From NCBI RefSeq assembly GCF_030297015.1, contig NZ_AP028056.1:258939-322938 (forward strand): DNA of 64,000 bases, in the 5' to 3' direction. Positions 26,468 to 35,884 of this stretch are shown here, one piece after another. The position numbers and the translations under genes are program-made. This DNA comes from Brooklawnia propionicigenes (GTDB taxonomy: Bacteria; Actinomycetota; Actinomycetes; Propionibacteriales; Propionibacteriaceae). The stretch's first letter is position 1. Every line of letters starts with the position of its first letter. Under the pieces are notes generated by a model. The model was not told the origin of the DNA. It ran no database searches and saw only the letters and a list, made by a program, of their open reading frames with translations.

Positions 26468-27234
26468 ACCAACCCGTGATCAGCGCGCGGGGCGTCGACA
26501 CTTGGCTGGGTGACCAGCAGATCCTCTTCGGCGTCGACCTCAATGTCGCAACCGGCGAGGTGGTGGCGCTGCTCGGGGGCAACGGCTCGGGCAAGACCAC
26601 CCTGCTGCGGACACTGCTGGGCCTGATCCCCCACCAGTCCGGACAGATCGAACTGTTCGGGCAGCCCGCAGCCCGGTTCCGCGACTGGTCGCGGATCGGC
26701 TACGTGCCGCAACGTGGCCGGCTACAGGTGGCGAACGCGACAGTGGACGAGGTGGTCATGCTTGGACGCCTGGCGCGCCGGCGCCTGTTCCGACTGCCCG
26801 GCAGCACCGACCGCGCCGCCTGCGATGAGGCGGTGGAGCGGGTGGGTCTGACGGGGCTGGGCCCCCGTCCCATGTCGCAACTGTCGGGGGGCCAGCAGCA
26901 ACGCGCGCTGATCGCTCGCGCGCTGGCCGGCCGGGCCGACCTGCTCGTCCTCGACGAACCCTTCGCAGCACTCGACGTGCGCACCCAGACCAGCCTGGCC
27001 AGGCTCCTCGGGCGACTACATCAGCAGGGCCTGACCATCTTGGTCGTCCTGCATGAACTTGGTGCCATGGAACCGCTGTTGGAGCGCAGCGTCGTGCTGC
27101 AATTGGGCCGAGTGATCCACGACGGGCCATTGGCGTCCGGACCGCCACTGGACGGCTGCCACACACCCGACTGCACTGATGTGGGCAGAACACTCGAACC
27201 GCAGTTGACTCAGGTCACCGGGGGGACGAACTGA
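26458..27234 (+). CDS. znuC: zinc ABC transporter ATPase
   Basis: 258 residues with Walker A GGNGSGKTT, signature LSGGQQQRALIARA, Walker B LLVLDEPFAALD and a switch histidine in VVLHELG. It powers uptake by the ZnuA-ZnuB system. The start overlaps znuA by 10 bases, and the next gene begins 1 base after its stop. A CHTPDC segment near the C-terminus is unusual and might bind metal. Confidence 0.92.
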   Translation: MPVNQPVISARGVDTWLGDQQILFGVDLNVATGEVVALLGGNGSGKTTLLRTLLGLIPHQSGQIELFGQPAARFRDWSRIGYVPQRGRLQVANATVDEVVMLGRLARRRLFRLPGSTDRAACDEAVERVGLTGLGPRPMSQLSGGQQQRALIARALAGRADLLVLDEPFAALDVRTQTSLARLLGRLHQQGLTILVVLHELGAMEPLLERSVVLQLGRVIHDGPLASGPPLDGCHTPDCTDVGRTLEPQLTQVTGGTN

Positions 27235-27235
27235 C

Positions 27236-28213
27236 ATGGGCATGCTGGCGCTCGACTTCATGGTTCGTGCACTGATCGCCGGGGCGCTCACCGGGGTGAT
27301 GGCACCTGCGGTGGGCACCTACATCGTGCAACGTCGGCTGAGCCTGCTGGGCGATGGCCTGGGGCACGTCGCCATTGCCGGGGTCGGGCTGGCGCTGCTG
27401 ACCGGCCGGGCGCCCGTCCCCATCGCGATTGCGGTCACGGTTGTCGGGGCGGTGGCGATCGAGTTGCTCCGTCAATCCGGGCGGGCATCCGGTGACGTGG
27501 GCTTGGCGATCCTGTTCTACGGCGGGCTGGCCTCCGGCGTCCTGATGGCCGGGCTGGCCGGGCAAGGCGCCGGCACCCTCTCCCAGTATCTGTTCGGCTC
27601 CCTCACCTCGGTCAGCAATCCCGACCTGGCGGCAGTGGCGGTGATGGCCGTCGTGGTGCTCATCACCGCGCTCGGCCTGTCACCACAACTGTTCGCGGTC
27701 TGCGCCGACGAGGACTACGCCCGCGCTCAGGGGTTACCCACCCGGGCACTGAATTTGATCATCGTCATCATGGCGGCGGTCACGGTGGCGATCTCGATGC
27801 GAACCGTTGGACTGCTTCTGGTCAGCGCACTTATGGTAGTTCCGGTGGCCACCAGCCAGAACCTGGTGTTGGGTTTCCGCCGCGGCTTGGCCACGGCGAT
27901 GGGGCTCGGCCTGATACTGGCCCTGGCCGGCGTGGTGGCGTCCTATTACCTCGACACTGCAACAGGGGCGACGATCGTGGTGCTCGGGGTCATCGTCTTC
28001 GTCGGGACACTTCCGGTGAACTCCGTGCTGGAACGCCATCGACGAGCCAACCGGCTCGAGGCCGACGAGGAGCGCATCTTTGAGCGTGCCGAGCCTCACG
28101 ACTCGTTGTCGGACGCCCACTTGCACCCGGCGGTGCTGCACGGAGACCATGTCGACTATCTGCACGATGGGCATCGGCATGCCCCCCATGGGGACCACTT
28201 CGATGAGCACTGA
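27236..28213 (+). CDS. znuB: zinc ABC transporter permease with His-rich tail
   Basis: 325 residues of the ABC-3 permease family. It has multiple membrane helices, with RRLSLLGDGLGHVAIAGVG early and MRTVGLLLVSALMVVPVATSQ later. After the last helix (about residue 262) a hydrophilic tail of 60 residues follows. Its last 40 residues contain about a dozen histidines with Asp and Glu (for example LHGDHVDYLHDGHRH), a probable metal-binding buffer. The gene overlaps zur by 11 bases. Confidence 0.92.
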   Translation: MGMLALDFMVRALIAGALTGVMAPAVGTYIVQRRLSLLGDGLGHVAIAGVGLALLTGRAPVPIAIAVTVVGAVAIELLRQSGRASGDVGLAILFYGGLASGVLMAGLAGQGAGTLSQYLFGSLTSVSNPDLAAVAVMAVVVLITALGLSPQLFAVCADEDYARAQGLPTRALNLIIVIMAAVTVAISMRTVGLLLVSALMVVPVATSQNLVLGFRRGLATAMGLGLILALAGVVASYYLDTATGATIVVLGVIVFVGTLPVNSVLERHRRANRLEADEERIFERAEPHDSLSDAHLHPAVLHGDHVDYLHDGHRHAPHGDHFDEH

Positions 28214-28601
28214 GGCCCATCCCCCGCTTCCGCGGCTGACCCGGCAGCGTCAGCTGATCCTCGACCGGCTGGCCGAGGCCGACGAGTTCCTGAGCGCACA
28301 ACAGGTCTACGGGTTGCTGCGAGCCGATGGCGAGTCGATCGGGCTGGCCACCGTTTACCGCGGGCTGCAGTGGCTTGTGGACGTCGGCCTGGTCGACAGC
28401 ATCCGCAATTCCGAGGGCGAAACTACCTATCGCCGTTGTTCACCGGTCCACCATCACCACCTGATCTGCCGGCGTTGCGGACGCGCGGTCGAGGTGGCCG
28501 GGGAGCCTCTTGAGGCGTGGTCCCGACAGGTCGCCGCCGAGCACGGCTTCCGCGAGCCCGAGCATTTCGTCGAGGTCTACGGCATCTGCTCGTCCTGCTG
28601 A
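28203..28601 (+). CDS. zur: zinc uptake regulator Zur (Fur family)
   Basis: 132 residues. A winged helix (TRQRQLILDRLAEADEFLSAQQVYGLLRADGESIGLATVYRGLQWLVDVGLV) is followed by the dimerisation domain. Metal motifs are the HHHH cluster, CRRCGR and a C-terminal CSSC, giving the two-cysteine-pair structural zinc site. Its position as the fourth gene of the znu operon and the palindromic box at 25525 identify it as Zur rather than Fur. I chose ATG 28203, overlapping the znuB end. Confidence 0.92.
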   Translation: MSTEAHPPLPRLTRQRQLILDRLAEADEFLSAQQVYGLLRADGESIGLATVYRGLQWLVDVGLVDSIRNSEGETTYRRCSPVHHHHLICRRCGRAVEVAGEPLEAWSRQVAAEHGFREPEHFVEVYGICSSC

Positions 28602-28616
28602 GGCCAGAATCGGGGC

Positions 28617-29164
28617 ATGAGCAATCCTTGGCAGCTGTATGACGACCTCGTTGACGCCCTGCCCGAAGACGTCGTGGTGGACGACTGCGTCGTGTCCCGT
28701 TTCGCGCTGGTGGCCACCAGCGCCGGGGGCCACGGTCTGGCCTTGGCAGATCGTGCGGGCCGGCGCGCGGCTCGCGTCCCCGGGTCGGTGATCGGACAGG
28801 ACCTGCGCAGTGTGGCGGCGCTGGCCAAGTCGTGGGACTTCGAGCTGGCCGCACTCGGCGTCGCCGCCATGAACTCCTGGTTCAACACCGAGCAGCGGGT
28901 GCTCGACTCGGCCGCGACACTGATCGGGGACGCACCCTGTCCCGGCTGCTGGAGCTGGCGGCGGATGCTCGGACCGTGCTGGTCGGCCCGTCCACCCCGT
29001 TCGCGCCCGAGGTCTACGGTGGCAGGGTGGACGAGATCGGTGGGGCGTGGGTCGCCGACGCCGCCATGGCGGGGCAACTGGCACGCATGGGGGCCTCGAT
29101 GCGGTCGATGAAGCAGGTTTTCACTAGGTTCAACGCATCTTTCGATCATGGAGGACGGGAATGA
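28617..29164 (+). pseudogene. decayed DUF4213/DUF364 heavy-metal chelation protein (internal deletion and frameshift)
   Basis: Residues 1-105 in the first frame (MSNPWQLYDDLVDALPEDVVVDDC...AKSWDFELAALGVAAMNSWFNTEQR) match the N-terminal DUF4213 region. The C-terminal DUF364 segment (RLLELAADARTVLVGPSTPFAPEVYGGRVDEIGGAWVAD) continues in another frame from about 28940 to the TGA at 29162. In intact relatives roughly 90 residues separate these parts; here only a few bases do. A deletion that also shifted the frame is therefore likely, at about 28915-28945. The first frame runs on to 29111 as arginine-rich nonsense. It lies 15 bases after zur, and its remnant stop overlaps the next start. Confidence 0.7.
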
Positions 29165-29523
29165 CGATCCCGGTCGATGTCGACCAGCTTGCCAAGGTGT
29201 TGGGCCGCTTCGGGCCCGGCTATCTGCTCACGTTGAAGCCTCCGCAAGCCGACGGGCCAGCGGTGAAGGTGCACTGCGTCGATCCCGTCTTCGACGATGG
29301 ACGCCTGCTGGTGCCCTGTGAGCATCGCTCCGCCATCGACAACGCCGGCCAGGACCCGCGGGTCACGATCGTCTGGCCGCCGCTGGTGCATCATGGCCAC
29401 AGCTTGATCGTCGACGGAAGCGCCGCCGTCCACCGCGACCGGCTGGTGGTGGACATCGTTGGTGCGATCCTGCACCGGCCGGACGCCCACTCAGACGGGC
29501 CCGATTGGGTCTTCGGCGATTGA
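29161..29523 (+). CDS. pyridoxamine 5'-phosphate oxidase-like (FMN-binding split barrel) protein
   Basis: 120 residues. LAKVLGRFGPGYLLTLKPPQADGPAVKVHCVDPVFDDGRLLVPC and DPRVTIVWPP are typical of small split-barrel flavin- or F420-binding proteins. It lacks enough motif to name an enzyme. ATG 29161 overlaps the remnant stop of the decayed gene (ATGA) and follows a GGAGG site 8 bases upstream. It may have been translationally coupled to the chelation protein before decay. It is cytoplasmic. Confidence 0.7.
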   Translation: MTIPVDVDQLAKVLGRFGPGYLLTLKPPQADGPAVKVHCVDPVFDDGRLLVPCEHRSAIDNAGQDPRVTIVWPPLVHHGHSLIVDGSAAVHRDRLVVDIVGAILHRPDAHSDGPDWVFGD

Positions 29524-29613
29524 GCATCCCTGTTGCTCAGCAACCTCGCAGCAGACCCACAGCAAACTCACAGTTGGAACGGATTGGCTGGATCGACAAC
29601 TCAGGAGGCAAGA

Positions 29614-31017
29614 ATGAGCAACGAACCAACTCCCAACCCGTGGAGCCGCCCGGCCACGCCGGCCTGGGACGCCAGCGCGCCCGGGCTGGACGGCTCAGGC
29701 GCCACGGGCACCCCATACCCCAGCGCACCAGGCACCCCATACCCCAGCGCACCAAGCACCCCATACCCCAGCGCACCAGGCACCCCTTACCCCAGCGCAC
29801 CAGGCACCCCTTACCCGAATCCATCCGGCGGGCAGTACCCGCCCGGTGCCGGCGCCAGCGCCCCGGCCGCCTTCACGACAACGAGCACTGTCGCGCCCGA
29901 GCTGCCTGGTCAGGCTGAAAAGTCGGCGAAGGCCGGCCGGGGCAAGATTGCCGGTTTGATGCTCGTGGCGCTGCTGGCAGGGGCAGTCGGAGGCGGCGCG
30001 GCGGGCTACACCGTCACCCAGCTCGGCTCACCCGCGCAAGTCACGCAGACCGAGGTGGTGCAGGCGGACCCGTCCAACCCTGACTGGACAACGGTGGCCG
30101 ATTCAGCGACCCAGGCGGTGGTAGCCATCCAGGTGGTCGGCAGCGACGGAACCGCCGGCCAGGGTTCGGGTGTCGTCATCGACGGCGCGGGCCACATAGT
30201 GACCAATAACCACGTGGTGGCGTCCAGCAGCGCGAGGTCCGCTATCACCGTGGTGCTCGGCAACGTCGCATACTCTGCGACGATCGTGGGCACCGACCCC
30301 ACCACCGACCTTGCGGTGATCCAGCTGAACGAACTCCCGGCTGATCTGGAGGTCATGGGCTTCGCCGATCTGAGTTCGGTTCAAGTGGGTGATCCGGTGA
30401 TGGCCATCGGGAACCCGCTGGGCCTCAACGACACCGTAACAACGGGCATCGTCTCGGCCCTCAACCGTCCGGTGTCGACCCGCGCAGTGACCGACACGCC
30501 GACCACGCAGCAGGGCGAAGTGGTGGTGACCGCAGCCATTCAGACCAACGCCGCGATCAACCCGGGCAACTCGGGCGGCGCGCTGGTGAACACATCCGGT
30601 GAACTGGTGGGCGTCACCTCCTCGATCGCCACGCTGTCGTCCTCGTCCGATTCCCAGTCAGGCAACATCGGGTTGGGCTTCGCGATCGGGGCCGACCAGG
30701 TGCAGTATGTGGCCGAACAGCTGATCTCCCAGGGGTACGCCGACCATCCCCAGGTCGGCCTATCCGCGACCGATGAGAGTGGCAGCGGCCAACTCGGTGC
30801 CCGAGTGGTCCGGATCACCCAAGGTTCCCCTGCCGAGCAGTCCGGGGTTCAGGTCGGCGATCTGATCACCGCTGTTGACGGCGTGCCGGTCCCGTCCACC
30901 GAGTCGCTGGTGGCGCTGGTGCGAGCCGGCCGGGTCGGCGAACCGATCGAGTTGACCCTGATTCGCGGCGGCCAGACGCAAACAGTGACGGTCACGCCGG
31001 TGGCGGCGCCCCGCTGA
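29614..31017 (+). CDS. htrA: HtrA/DegP-type membrane-anchored serine protease with PDZ domain
   Basis: 467 residues from ATG 29614, which follows AGGAGG. It has a cytoplasmic proline-rich tail with eight-residue GTPYPSAP repeats (about residues 32-70) and a membrane segment at about 111-133. The trypsin-like domain has catalytic H200 (TNNHVV), D232 (TTDLAVIQL) and S320 (NPGNSGGA). A PDZ domain (ARVVRITQGSPAEQSGVQVGDLITAVDG) occupies about 390-460. It should degrade or refold damaged proteins outside the membrane. It stands alone, convergent with recO. Confidence 0.93.
   Translation: MSNEPTPNPWSRPATPAWDASAPGLDGSGATGTPYPSAPGTPYPSAPSTPYPSAPGTPYPSAPGTPYPNPSGGQYPPGAGASAPAAFTTTSTVAPELPGQAEKSAKAGRGKIAGLMLVALLAGAVGGGAAGYTVTQLGSPAQVTQTEVVQADPSNPDWTTVADSATQAVVAIQVVGSDGTAGQGSGVVIDGAGHIVTNNHVVASSSARSAITVVLGNVAYSATIVGTDPTTDLAVIQLNELPADLEVMGFADLSSVQVGDPVMAIGNPLGLNDTVTTGIVSALNRPVSTRAVTDTPTTQQGEVVVTAAIQTNAAINPGNSGGALVNTSGELVGVTSSIATLSSSSDSQSGNIGLGFAIGADQVQYVAEQLISQGYADHPQVGLSATDESGSGQLGARVVRITQGSPAEQSGVQVGDLITAVDGVPVPSTESLVALVRAGRVGEPIELTLIRGGQTQTVTVTPVAAPR
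29707..29817 (+). repeat. 24-bp coding tandem repeats in htrA
   Basis: Four full 24-base units (29707-29730, 29731-29754, 29755-29778, 29779-29802) and a partial fifth encode the GTPYPSAP octapeptide. Units are nearly identical in DNA (one G/A and one A/T change), so expansion is recent. Loss or gain of a unit keeps the frame. Confidence 0.9.
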
Positions 31018-31040
31018 CCGGCCGGGGCTGGCGTCAGGAT

Positions 31041-31781
31041 TCAGCGTTCGACCAGGCGCAGCGACCGCAGGCCGCGATCCAGGTGCCAGGACGCGAAGGC
31101 TGCCACCAGCCCACTGGCTTGCTGGCAGACTGCCTCAGGTACATCGGCGGTGGCCTGCCAATCCCCGCTGATCAGCGCGGACAGCAACTGCCAAGTCGGC
31201 GGGGCGGGCAACACGGTTCGTGGCGGACGACACTCGACACAGACCATGCCGCCGGTCTCGGGGGCGAAACCGGCGTGCGGGCCCTCTGCACCACAGCGGG
31301 CACATGAGGTGAGGGCTGGCGCATAGCCGGCGACCGACAACGCCCGCAGCAGATAGGAGTCGAGCACCATGGTGGCCGGACGCGGACCCACCGGCGTCCC
31401 CTCGCCCAGCGTGCGCAACGCCCCGAGCAGCAGCCGGTACTGCCGAAGGGCAGGTTCGCGTTCCTCGGCGACCAGCCGGTCGGCGGCCTCCAGCATCGCC
31501 TGACCTGCCGTGAACGCACCGTAGTCAAGCCGCAGTGGCCCGTCGTAGGCGTGCAGCGTCTCGACCTGGGTCACCACGTCGAGGCTGCGTCCGTTGGCGA
31601 ACTGGACGTCCACATGACTGAACGGCTCCAGGCGTCCCCCGAACTTGGACGAGGTGCGCCGAACCCCCCGGGCGACTGCTCGCACCTTGCCATGGCTGCG
31701 GCTCAGTAGTGTGATGATGCGATCGGCCTCACCGAGCTTGTGGGTGCGCAAGACCACGGCATGGTCTCGATAGGTCGGCAC
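31041..31781 (-). CDS. recO: DNA repair protein RecO
   Basis: 246 residues. The N-terminal OB fold has [41 protein letters not shown]-terminal zinc-binding region ([26 protein letters not shown]) and a helical domain follow. RecO loads RecA on gapped DNA with RecR. It is divergent from uppS, as in many actinobacteria. Confidence 0.95.
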   Translation of the reverse strand: MPTYRDHAVVLRTHKLGEADRIITLLSRSHGKVRAVARGVRRTSSKFGGRLEPFSHVDVQFANGRSLDVVTQVETLHAYDGPLRLDYGAFTAGQAMLEAADRLVAEEREPALRQYRLLLGALRTLGEGTPVGPRPATMVLDSYLLRALSVAGYAPALTSCARCGAEGPHAGFAPETGGMVCVECRPPRTVLPAPPTWQLLSALISGDWQATADVPEAVCQQASGLVAAFASWHLDRGLRSLRLVER

Positions 31782-31878
31782 TCGTCCATTGTCTCCCGGG
31801 CACCGAAGCAGCCCGGCACCGACACCCGCACCCCGCCGCTGCCGACGCCGGGGCGGTCGGCGGGGCTACGGTTTAGTC

Positions 31879-32682
31879 ATGGCTGCCCGTGTCCGTCCCG
31901 CCAAGCGCGCCCCGATCCCGCACCCCAGCGGTGCCCGTCCGCCGGCGATTCCCCAGTCGGCGCTGCCCAAGCATGTCGCGATCGTGATGGACGGCAACGG
32001 CCGCTGGGCCAAGCAACGCGGCCTGCCGAGGACCAAGGGTCACGAGGCCGGTGAGGCGGTGCTGTTCGAGGTGATCGAGGGCGCCATTGAGTTGGGCATC
32101 AAGTATCTTTCCGCCTACGCCTTCTCGACCGAGAACTGGAAGCGGAGCCCCGAGGAGGTCTCCTTCCTGATGGGCTTCAACCGCGACGTCATCCACCGCC
32201 GCCGCGACGACCTGGACGCGCTCGGAGTCAAGGTGCGTTGGGCCGGACGTCGGCCCAAGCTGTGGGCCAGTGTGATCCGCGAGCTCCAGGACGCCGAGGA
32301 GCAGACCGAAGACAATGACGTGCTGACCATGCAGTTCTGCGTCAACTACGGCGGACGCGCCGAGATCATCGACGCGGTCAGAGCGATCGCCCGCGACGCC
32401 ACCGCCGGCCGGATCAACCCGGACCGGATCACCGAGAAGAGCTTCCGTCGCTACCTGGACGAGCCTGAGATCCCCGACGTTGACCTGTTCGTCCGCAGTT
32501 CGGGCGAACAGCGAATCTCGAACTTCCTGATCTGGCAGTCGGCCTACGCCGAGTTGGTCTTCGTCAACAAGTTCTGGCCTGACTGGGACCGACGCGACCT
32601 TTGGGCTGCCGTGGAACGGTACGCGTCCAGGGATCGAAGGTTCGGTGGTGCAGTGCCAAACGAGTGGCCGCCCGGAGCCTGA
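31879..32682 (+). CDS. uppS: isoprenyl transferase (polyprenyl diphosphate synthase)
   Basis: 267 residues from ATG 31879. The cis-prenyltransferase signature is complete: [41 protein letters not shown], and [25 protein letters not shown] followed by W and E residues. It makes the long-chain isoprenyl diphosphate carrier lipid for peptidoglycan and other wall polymers. The first 28 residues are basic and proline-rich. No clear ribosome binding site is seen; a longer in-frame version could begin at 31789 but would run into recO regulatory DNA. Confidence 0.94.
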   Translation: MAARVRPAKRAPIPHPSGARPPAIPQSALPKHVAIVMDGNGRWAKQRGLPRTKGHEAGEAVLFEVIEGAIELGIKYLSAYAFSTENWKRSPEEVSFLMGFNRDVIHRRRDDLDALGVKVRWAGRRPKLWASVIRELQDAEEQTEDNDVLTMQFCVNYGGRAEIIDAVRAIARDATAGRINPDRITEKSFRRYLDEPEIPDVDLFVRSSGEQRISNFLIWQSAYAELVFVNKFWPDWDRRDLWAAVERYASRDRRFGGAVPNEWPPGA

Positions 32683-32803
32683 CCCCAGACGCGCCTCCCG
32701 ATCGATTGGGCAGGCCGGTTCAGCGTTGCCCTTCCATCACGATTTGGTCTCGATCTCGGCCAAAGCTGTCAGCAAGCCGCTAAGTTCCGTTTCATTACTC
32801 TCA

Positions 32804-32817
32804 ACACCTTTAGGTGT
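32804..32817. promoter_or_regulatory. LacI-type operator candidate upstream of the beta-galactosidase gene
   Basis: ACACCTTTAGGTGT has perfect 6-base arms around TT. It lies 38 bases before the enzyme start codon, in an otherwise featureless 172-base gap. LacI-family repressors bind short palindromes of this kind, and a LacI gene lies in the operon. I could not define a convincing promoter around it. Confidence 0.5.
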
Positions 32818-32854
32818 AACCGGTCACAGCAAAGCTGCTGAGAAGGAGCCGTCG

Positions 32855-35800
32855 ATGTCCACCGAGACTGGCCTGGAATCCGTGGATTACCTCATCTCCA
32901 CCGAACCGGGTGACCACGATCGTGTAGTAAGCCACCGTCAGCATGAGCCGTTGTGCTGGAGTCTGGACGGAACTTGGCGATTCCACTTCTCCCCCACGAC
33001 CAGCGCCGCCCCCGCCGACGCGGCAGAGGTCGACCTCGACGACTCGGGCTGGGAACCGATTCAGGTGCCCAGCCACTTCGTGCTGACCGACGACTCCCGC
33101 TGGGGTCGGCCCATCTACACCAACGTCAAGTTCCCGATCCCTCTCGACCCACCGCACGTGCCGGACGCCAACCTCACCGGCGATTACCGCCTCGAGTTCG
33201 AACTCCCCGGCGCCGAGACCACCACCGAAGGCATTCGGCCCGGTGAGCCGTGGCAGGGCTGGCGCGACTTCCAGCGCGTCCTGCTGCGCTTCGACGGGGT
33301 TGAGTCGATCGGCTTGGTGCACTTGAACGGCAAGCGGGTCGGGGTGGTGCGGGGGTCGCGGCTACGCACCGAACTCGACGTCACCGACCTGCTCAGGCCG
33401 GGACGCAACCTGTTGCACGTCCGGGTCCACCAGTGGTCTGCCATGACCTACGTGGAGGACCAGGACCAGTGGTGGCTGCCCGGTATCTTCCGCAGTGTCT
33501 GCCTGATCGGACGCCCCGCCGGAGGCATCGACGACTTCTGGTTGGACGCCGGCTACGACCACCGCACCGGGCGCGGCCGCATCGTCCCCGAAATCACCGC
33601 GGCCGACGACGCCTGGCCGATCACGCTGCGCATCGACGACCTGCACTTCGAGCAGACCTTCGCCTCCGCAGACGAACTGCTGCCGCTCGATCTGGGTGAG
33701 GTCGTGGCGTGGGACTGCGACACCCCCCGGCTTTACACCGCCACTCTGGCGTCCAACGGCGAGACCATTGAGGCGAAGATCGGTTTCCGAACGGTGCGGG
33801 TGGTCGGCCGGGAACTGCTGGTCAACGGTCGGCCGCTGCGGATGCGCGGGGTGAATCGCCACGAGTTCGACCCCGACAAGGGCCGCATTGTCAGCGAGGA
33901 ACGGCTCCGCGCCGACCTGATGATGATGAAACAGCACGGCATGAACACCGTACGCACCTCCCACTACCCCCCACACCCGAGGTTCCTCGACTCCTGCGAC
34001 GAACTCGGCCTGTTCGTGGTGTTGGAGAACGACCTCGAAACCCATGGCTTCGAACTGGCCGGCTGGGTGGGCAACCCGACCGACGACCCGACCTGGACCG
34101 ATCACCTGGTCGACCGGATGCGCCGCACCGTGGAGCGCGACAAGAACCACCCGAGCGTGATCATCTGGTCACTCGGCAACGAATCCGGCACCGGGGCCAA
34201 CCTGGCCGCCATGTCCGCGTGGACCCACCGCCGCGACCCCGGACGTCCTGTGCACTACGAGGGCGATCACGCCGGCCGCTACACCGACATCCTGAGCCGC
34301 ATGTACCCCCCGCTGGAGGGCCTGGAAGACCTGAGCGACGGCTTGGGCTCCGCTCTCACCGACATCCCCGGCCAAGCGGCCCGGCAGACCGATCGTCCGA
34401 TCATGCTTTGCGAGTTCGTGCACGCCATGGGCAACGGACCCGGCGGCGTAGCTGGCTACGAGCACCTGTTCGACACCCTGCCGGGCGTGATCGGCGGCCT
34501 GGTCTGGGAGTGGCGCGACCACGGCCTGCGCACCACCATCAACGGCCAGCCTGACTTCGGCTACGGCGGCGACTTCGGCGAGGTCTTCCACGACGCGACG
34601 TTCGTCATCGATGGCCTGACCACCCCAGACGGACACCCAAGCCCGGCGATGGCCGAGGTCGCCGCCCAATTCACCCCGATCCGCCTTGAGATGGATCAAG
34701 AGGTGGTCTTCATCCGTAATCTGCGGCACAGCGCCGACACGTCCGATCTGGTCTTCACCGTGGTGGTCGACGGGCCGGACGGCGAGGTCGGTCGCGAAGA
34801 GATGGACGTGCCGGTGATCGAATCCGGCGACGAGATCGCGGTGGTCCTGCCCAGCGTCGCACCATCGGCCCACGAGCGGTGGCTGAGTGTGGTGGCGAGC
34901 TTGGGCGATGACAGCGCGTGGGCGCCGGCCGGTCACGTGGTGGCCCGCGCCCAGGTCATCATCGAACCAACCCACGGCCCAGCCGCAACACCGCGTCCGC
35001 GTCCGGCGCACCTCGACGGTTGGCAGGTCGGGCCGGTCACGCTAGACCCGGTCACCGGGCGCCCGTCCAGCTGGGCGGGTGTGCCGGTCAGCGAATCGGA
35101 CACCACACTGTGGCGGGCTCCCACCAGCAACGACTCATTGCGCACGTTCGGTTCCTATGAACTGGCCGACGTGGTGGCCACCAGAGGATTGGGCGTCGAT
35201 GCACCCTCCTCTGCTGAGCGCTGGCGCGACGCCGGGCTCGACCGGTTGGTCTCCCGACTCGTGGAGTTGCGGCACGACGGCGACCGCATCACCGTCCGGC
35301 GCCGGCAAGCCCCGGCACAGGGCACCTGGGGTGTCGAAGTCATCGAACAGTGGACCGAACTCGAAGGCCAGGCGGCCCTCGGCATCGACATCGTCCCGTT
35401 CGGGCGCTTCGACTGCACGTGGCCGCGGGTCGGCTGGCATCTGTTGTTGCCCGGCGGATACTCCGAGGCCAGCTGGGTAGGCACCGGCCCGGGCGAGGCG
35501 TATCCCGACTCGGACGCCGGAGTCTGGCTGGGCAGCTTCAGCGCCGACATCGACGACCTGTGCTTCGGCTACATCGTCCCGCAGGAAACTGGGCACCGAC
35601 CGAACCTGCGCCGGTTGGCGATCAGCGGGGCGGGACTACCAACCCTGCAGGTCTCCTCCAGCGGTCCGCACCATCCGGGCTTCACTCTGGCCCGCCATGA
35701 CGCCCACGAACTCGATGCCGCCAGCCACTGCAGCGAACTGGGCACCAGTCGCGGGGTCCACCTGTATCTGGACGCCGCCCAGCACGGGTTGGGCAGCCGT

Positions 35801-35884
35801 TCGTGTGGCCCCGATGTACGACCAGAGTTCCAACTGTGGGCCAAGGCAGTGCGAATCGACCTTCAGCTTGGGGTGATGCGATGA
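32855..35884 (+). CDS. lacZ: beta-galactosidase, glycoside hydrolase family 2 (LacZ type)
   Basis: 1009 residues from ATG 32855, which follows AAGGAG. It has the five-domain plan of LacZ. The sugar-binding jelly roll (GRPIYTNVKFPIPLDPP) is followed by the barrel start RMRGVNRHEFDPDKG. The acid/base is E443 (WSLGNESGTGAN) and the nucleophile E520 (LCEFVHAMGNGPGG). The C-terminal small-chain domain contains GTGPGEAYPDSDAG. There is no signal peptide, so it hydrolyses imported beta-galactosides in the cytoplasm. The LacI gene overlaps its stop (ATGA), and the transporter genes follow. Confidence 0.93.
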   Translation: MSTETGLESVDYLISTEPGDHDRVVSHRQHEPLCWSLDGTWRFHFSPTTSAAPADAAEVDLDDSGWEPIQVPSHFVLTDDSRWGRPIYTNVKFPIPLDPPHVPDANLTGDYRLEFELPGAETTTEGIRPGEPWQGWRDFQRVLLRFDGVESIGLVHLNGKRVGVVRGSRLRTELDVTDLLRPGRNLLHVRVHQWSAMTYVEDQDQWWLPGIFRSVCLIGRPAGGIDDFWLDAGYDHRTGRGRIVPEITAADDAWPITLRIDDLHFEQTFASADELLPLDLGEVVAWDCDTPRLYTATLASNGETIEAKIGFRTVRVVGRELLVNGRPLRMRGVNRHEFDPDKGRIVSEERLRADLMMMKQHGMNTVRTSHYPPHPRFLDSCDELGLFVVLENDLETHGFELAGWVGNPTDDPTWTDHLVDRMRRTVERDKNHPSVIIWSLGNESGTGANLAAMSAWTHRRDPGRPVHYEGDHAGRYTDILSRMYPPLEGLEDLSDGLGSALTDIPGQAARQTDRPIMLCEFVHAMGNGPGGVAGYEHLFDTLPGVIGGLVWEWRDHGLRTTINGQPDFGYGGDFGEVFHDATFVIDGLTTPDGHPSPAMAEVAAQFTPIRLEMDQEVVFIRNLRHSADTSDLVFTVVVDGPDGEVGREEMDVPVIESGDEIAVVLPSVAPSAHERWLSVVASLGDDSAWAPAGHVVARAQVIIEPTHGPAATPRPRPAHLDGWQVGPVTLDPVTGRPSSWAGVPVSESDTTLWRAPTSNDSLRTFGSYELADVVATRGLGVDAPSSAERWRDAGLDRLVSRLVELRHDGDRITVRRRQAPAQGTWGVEVIEQWTELEGQAALGIDIVPFGRFDCTWPRVGWHLLLPGGYSEASWVGTGPGEAYPDSDAGVWLGSFSADIDDLCFGYIVPQETGHRPNLRRLAISGAGLPTLQVSSSGPHHPGFTLARHDAHELDAASHCSELGTSRGVHLYLDAAQHGLGSRSCGPDVRPEFQLWAKAVRIDLQLGVMR

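Noticed and set aside
29707-29817. A CRISPR-like repeat array
   Set aside because: The units are contiguous without spacers and lie in frame inside the HtrA tail.
32683-32854. A promoter for the beta-galactosidase operon
   Set aside because: Several -35/-10 pairs can be written, but none is better than chance, so only the palindrome was reported.
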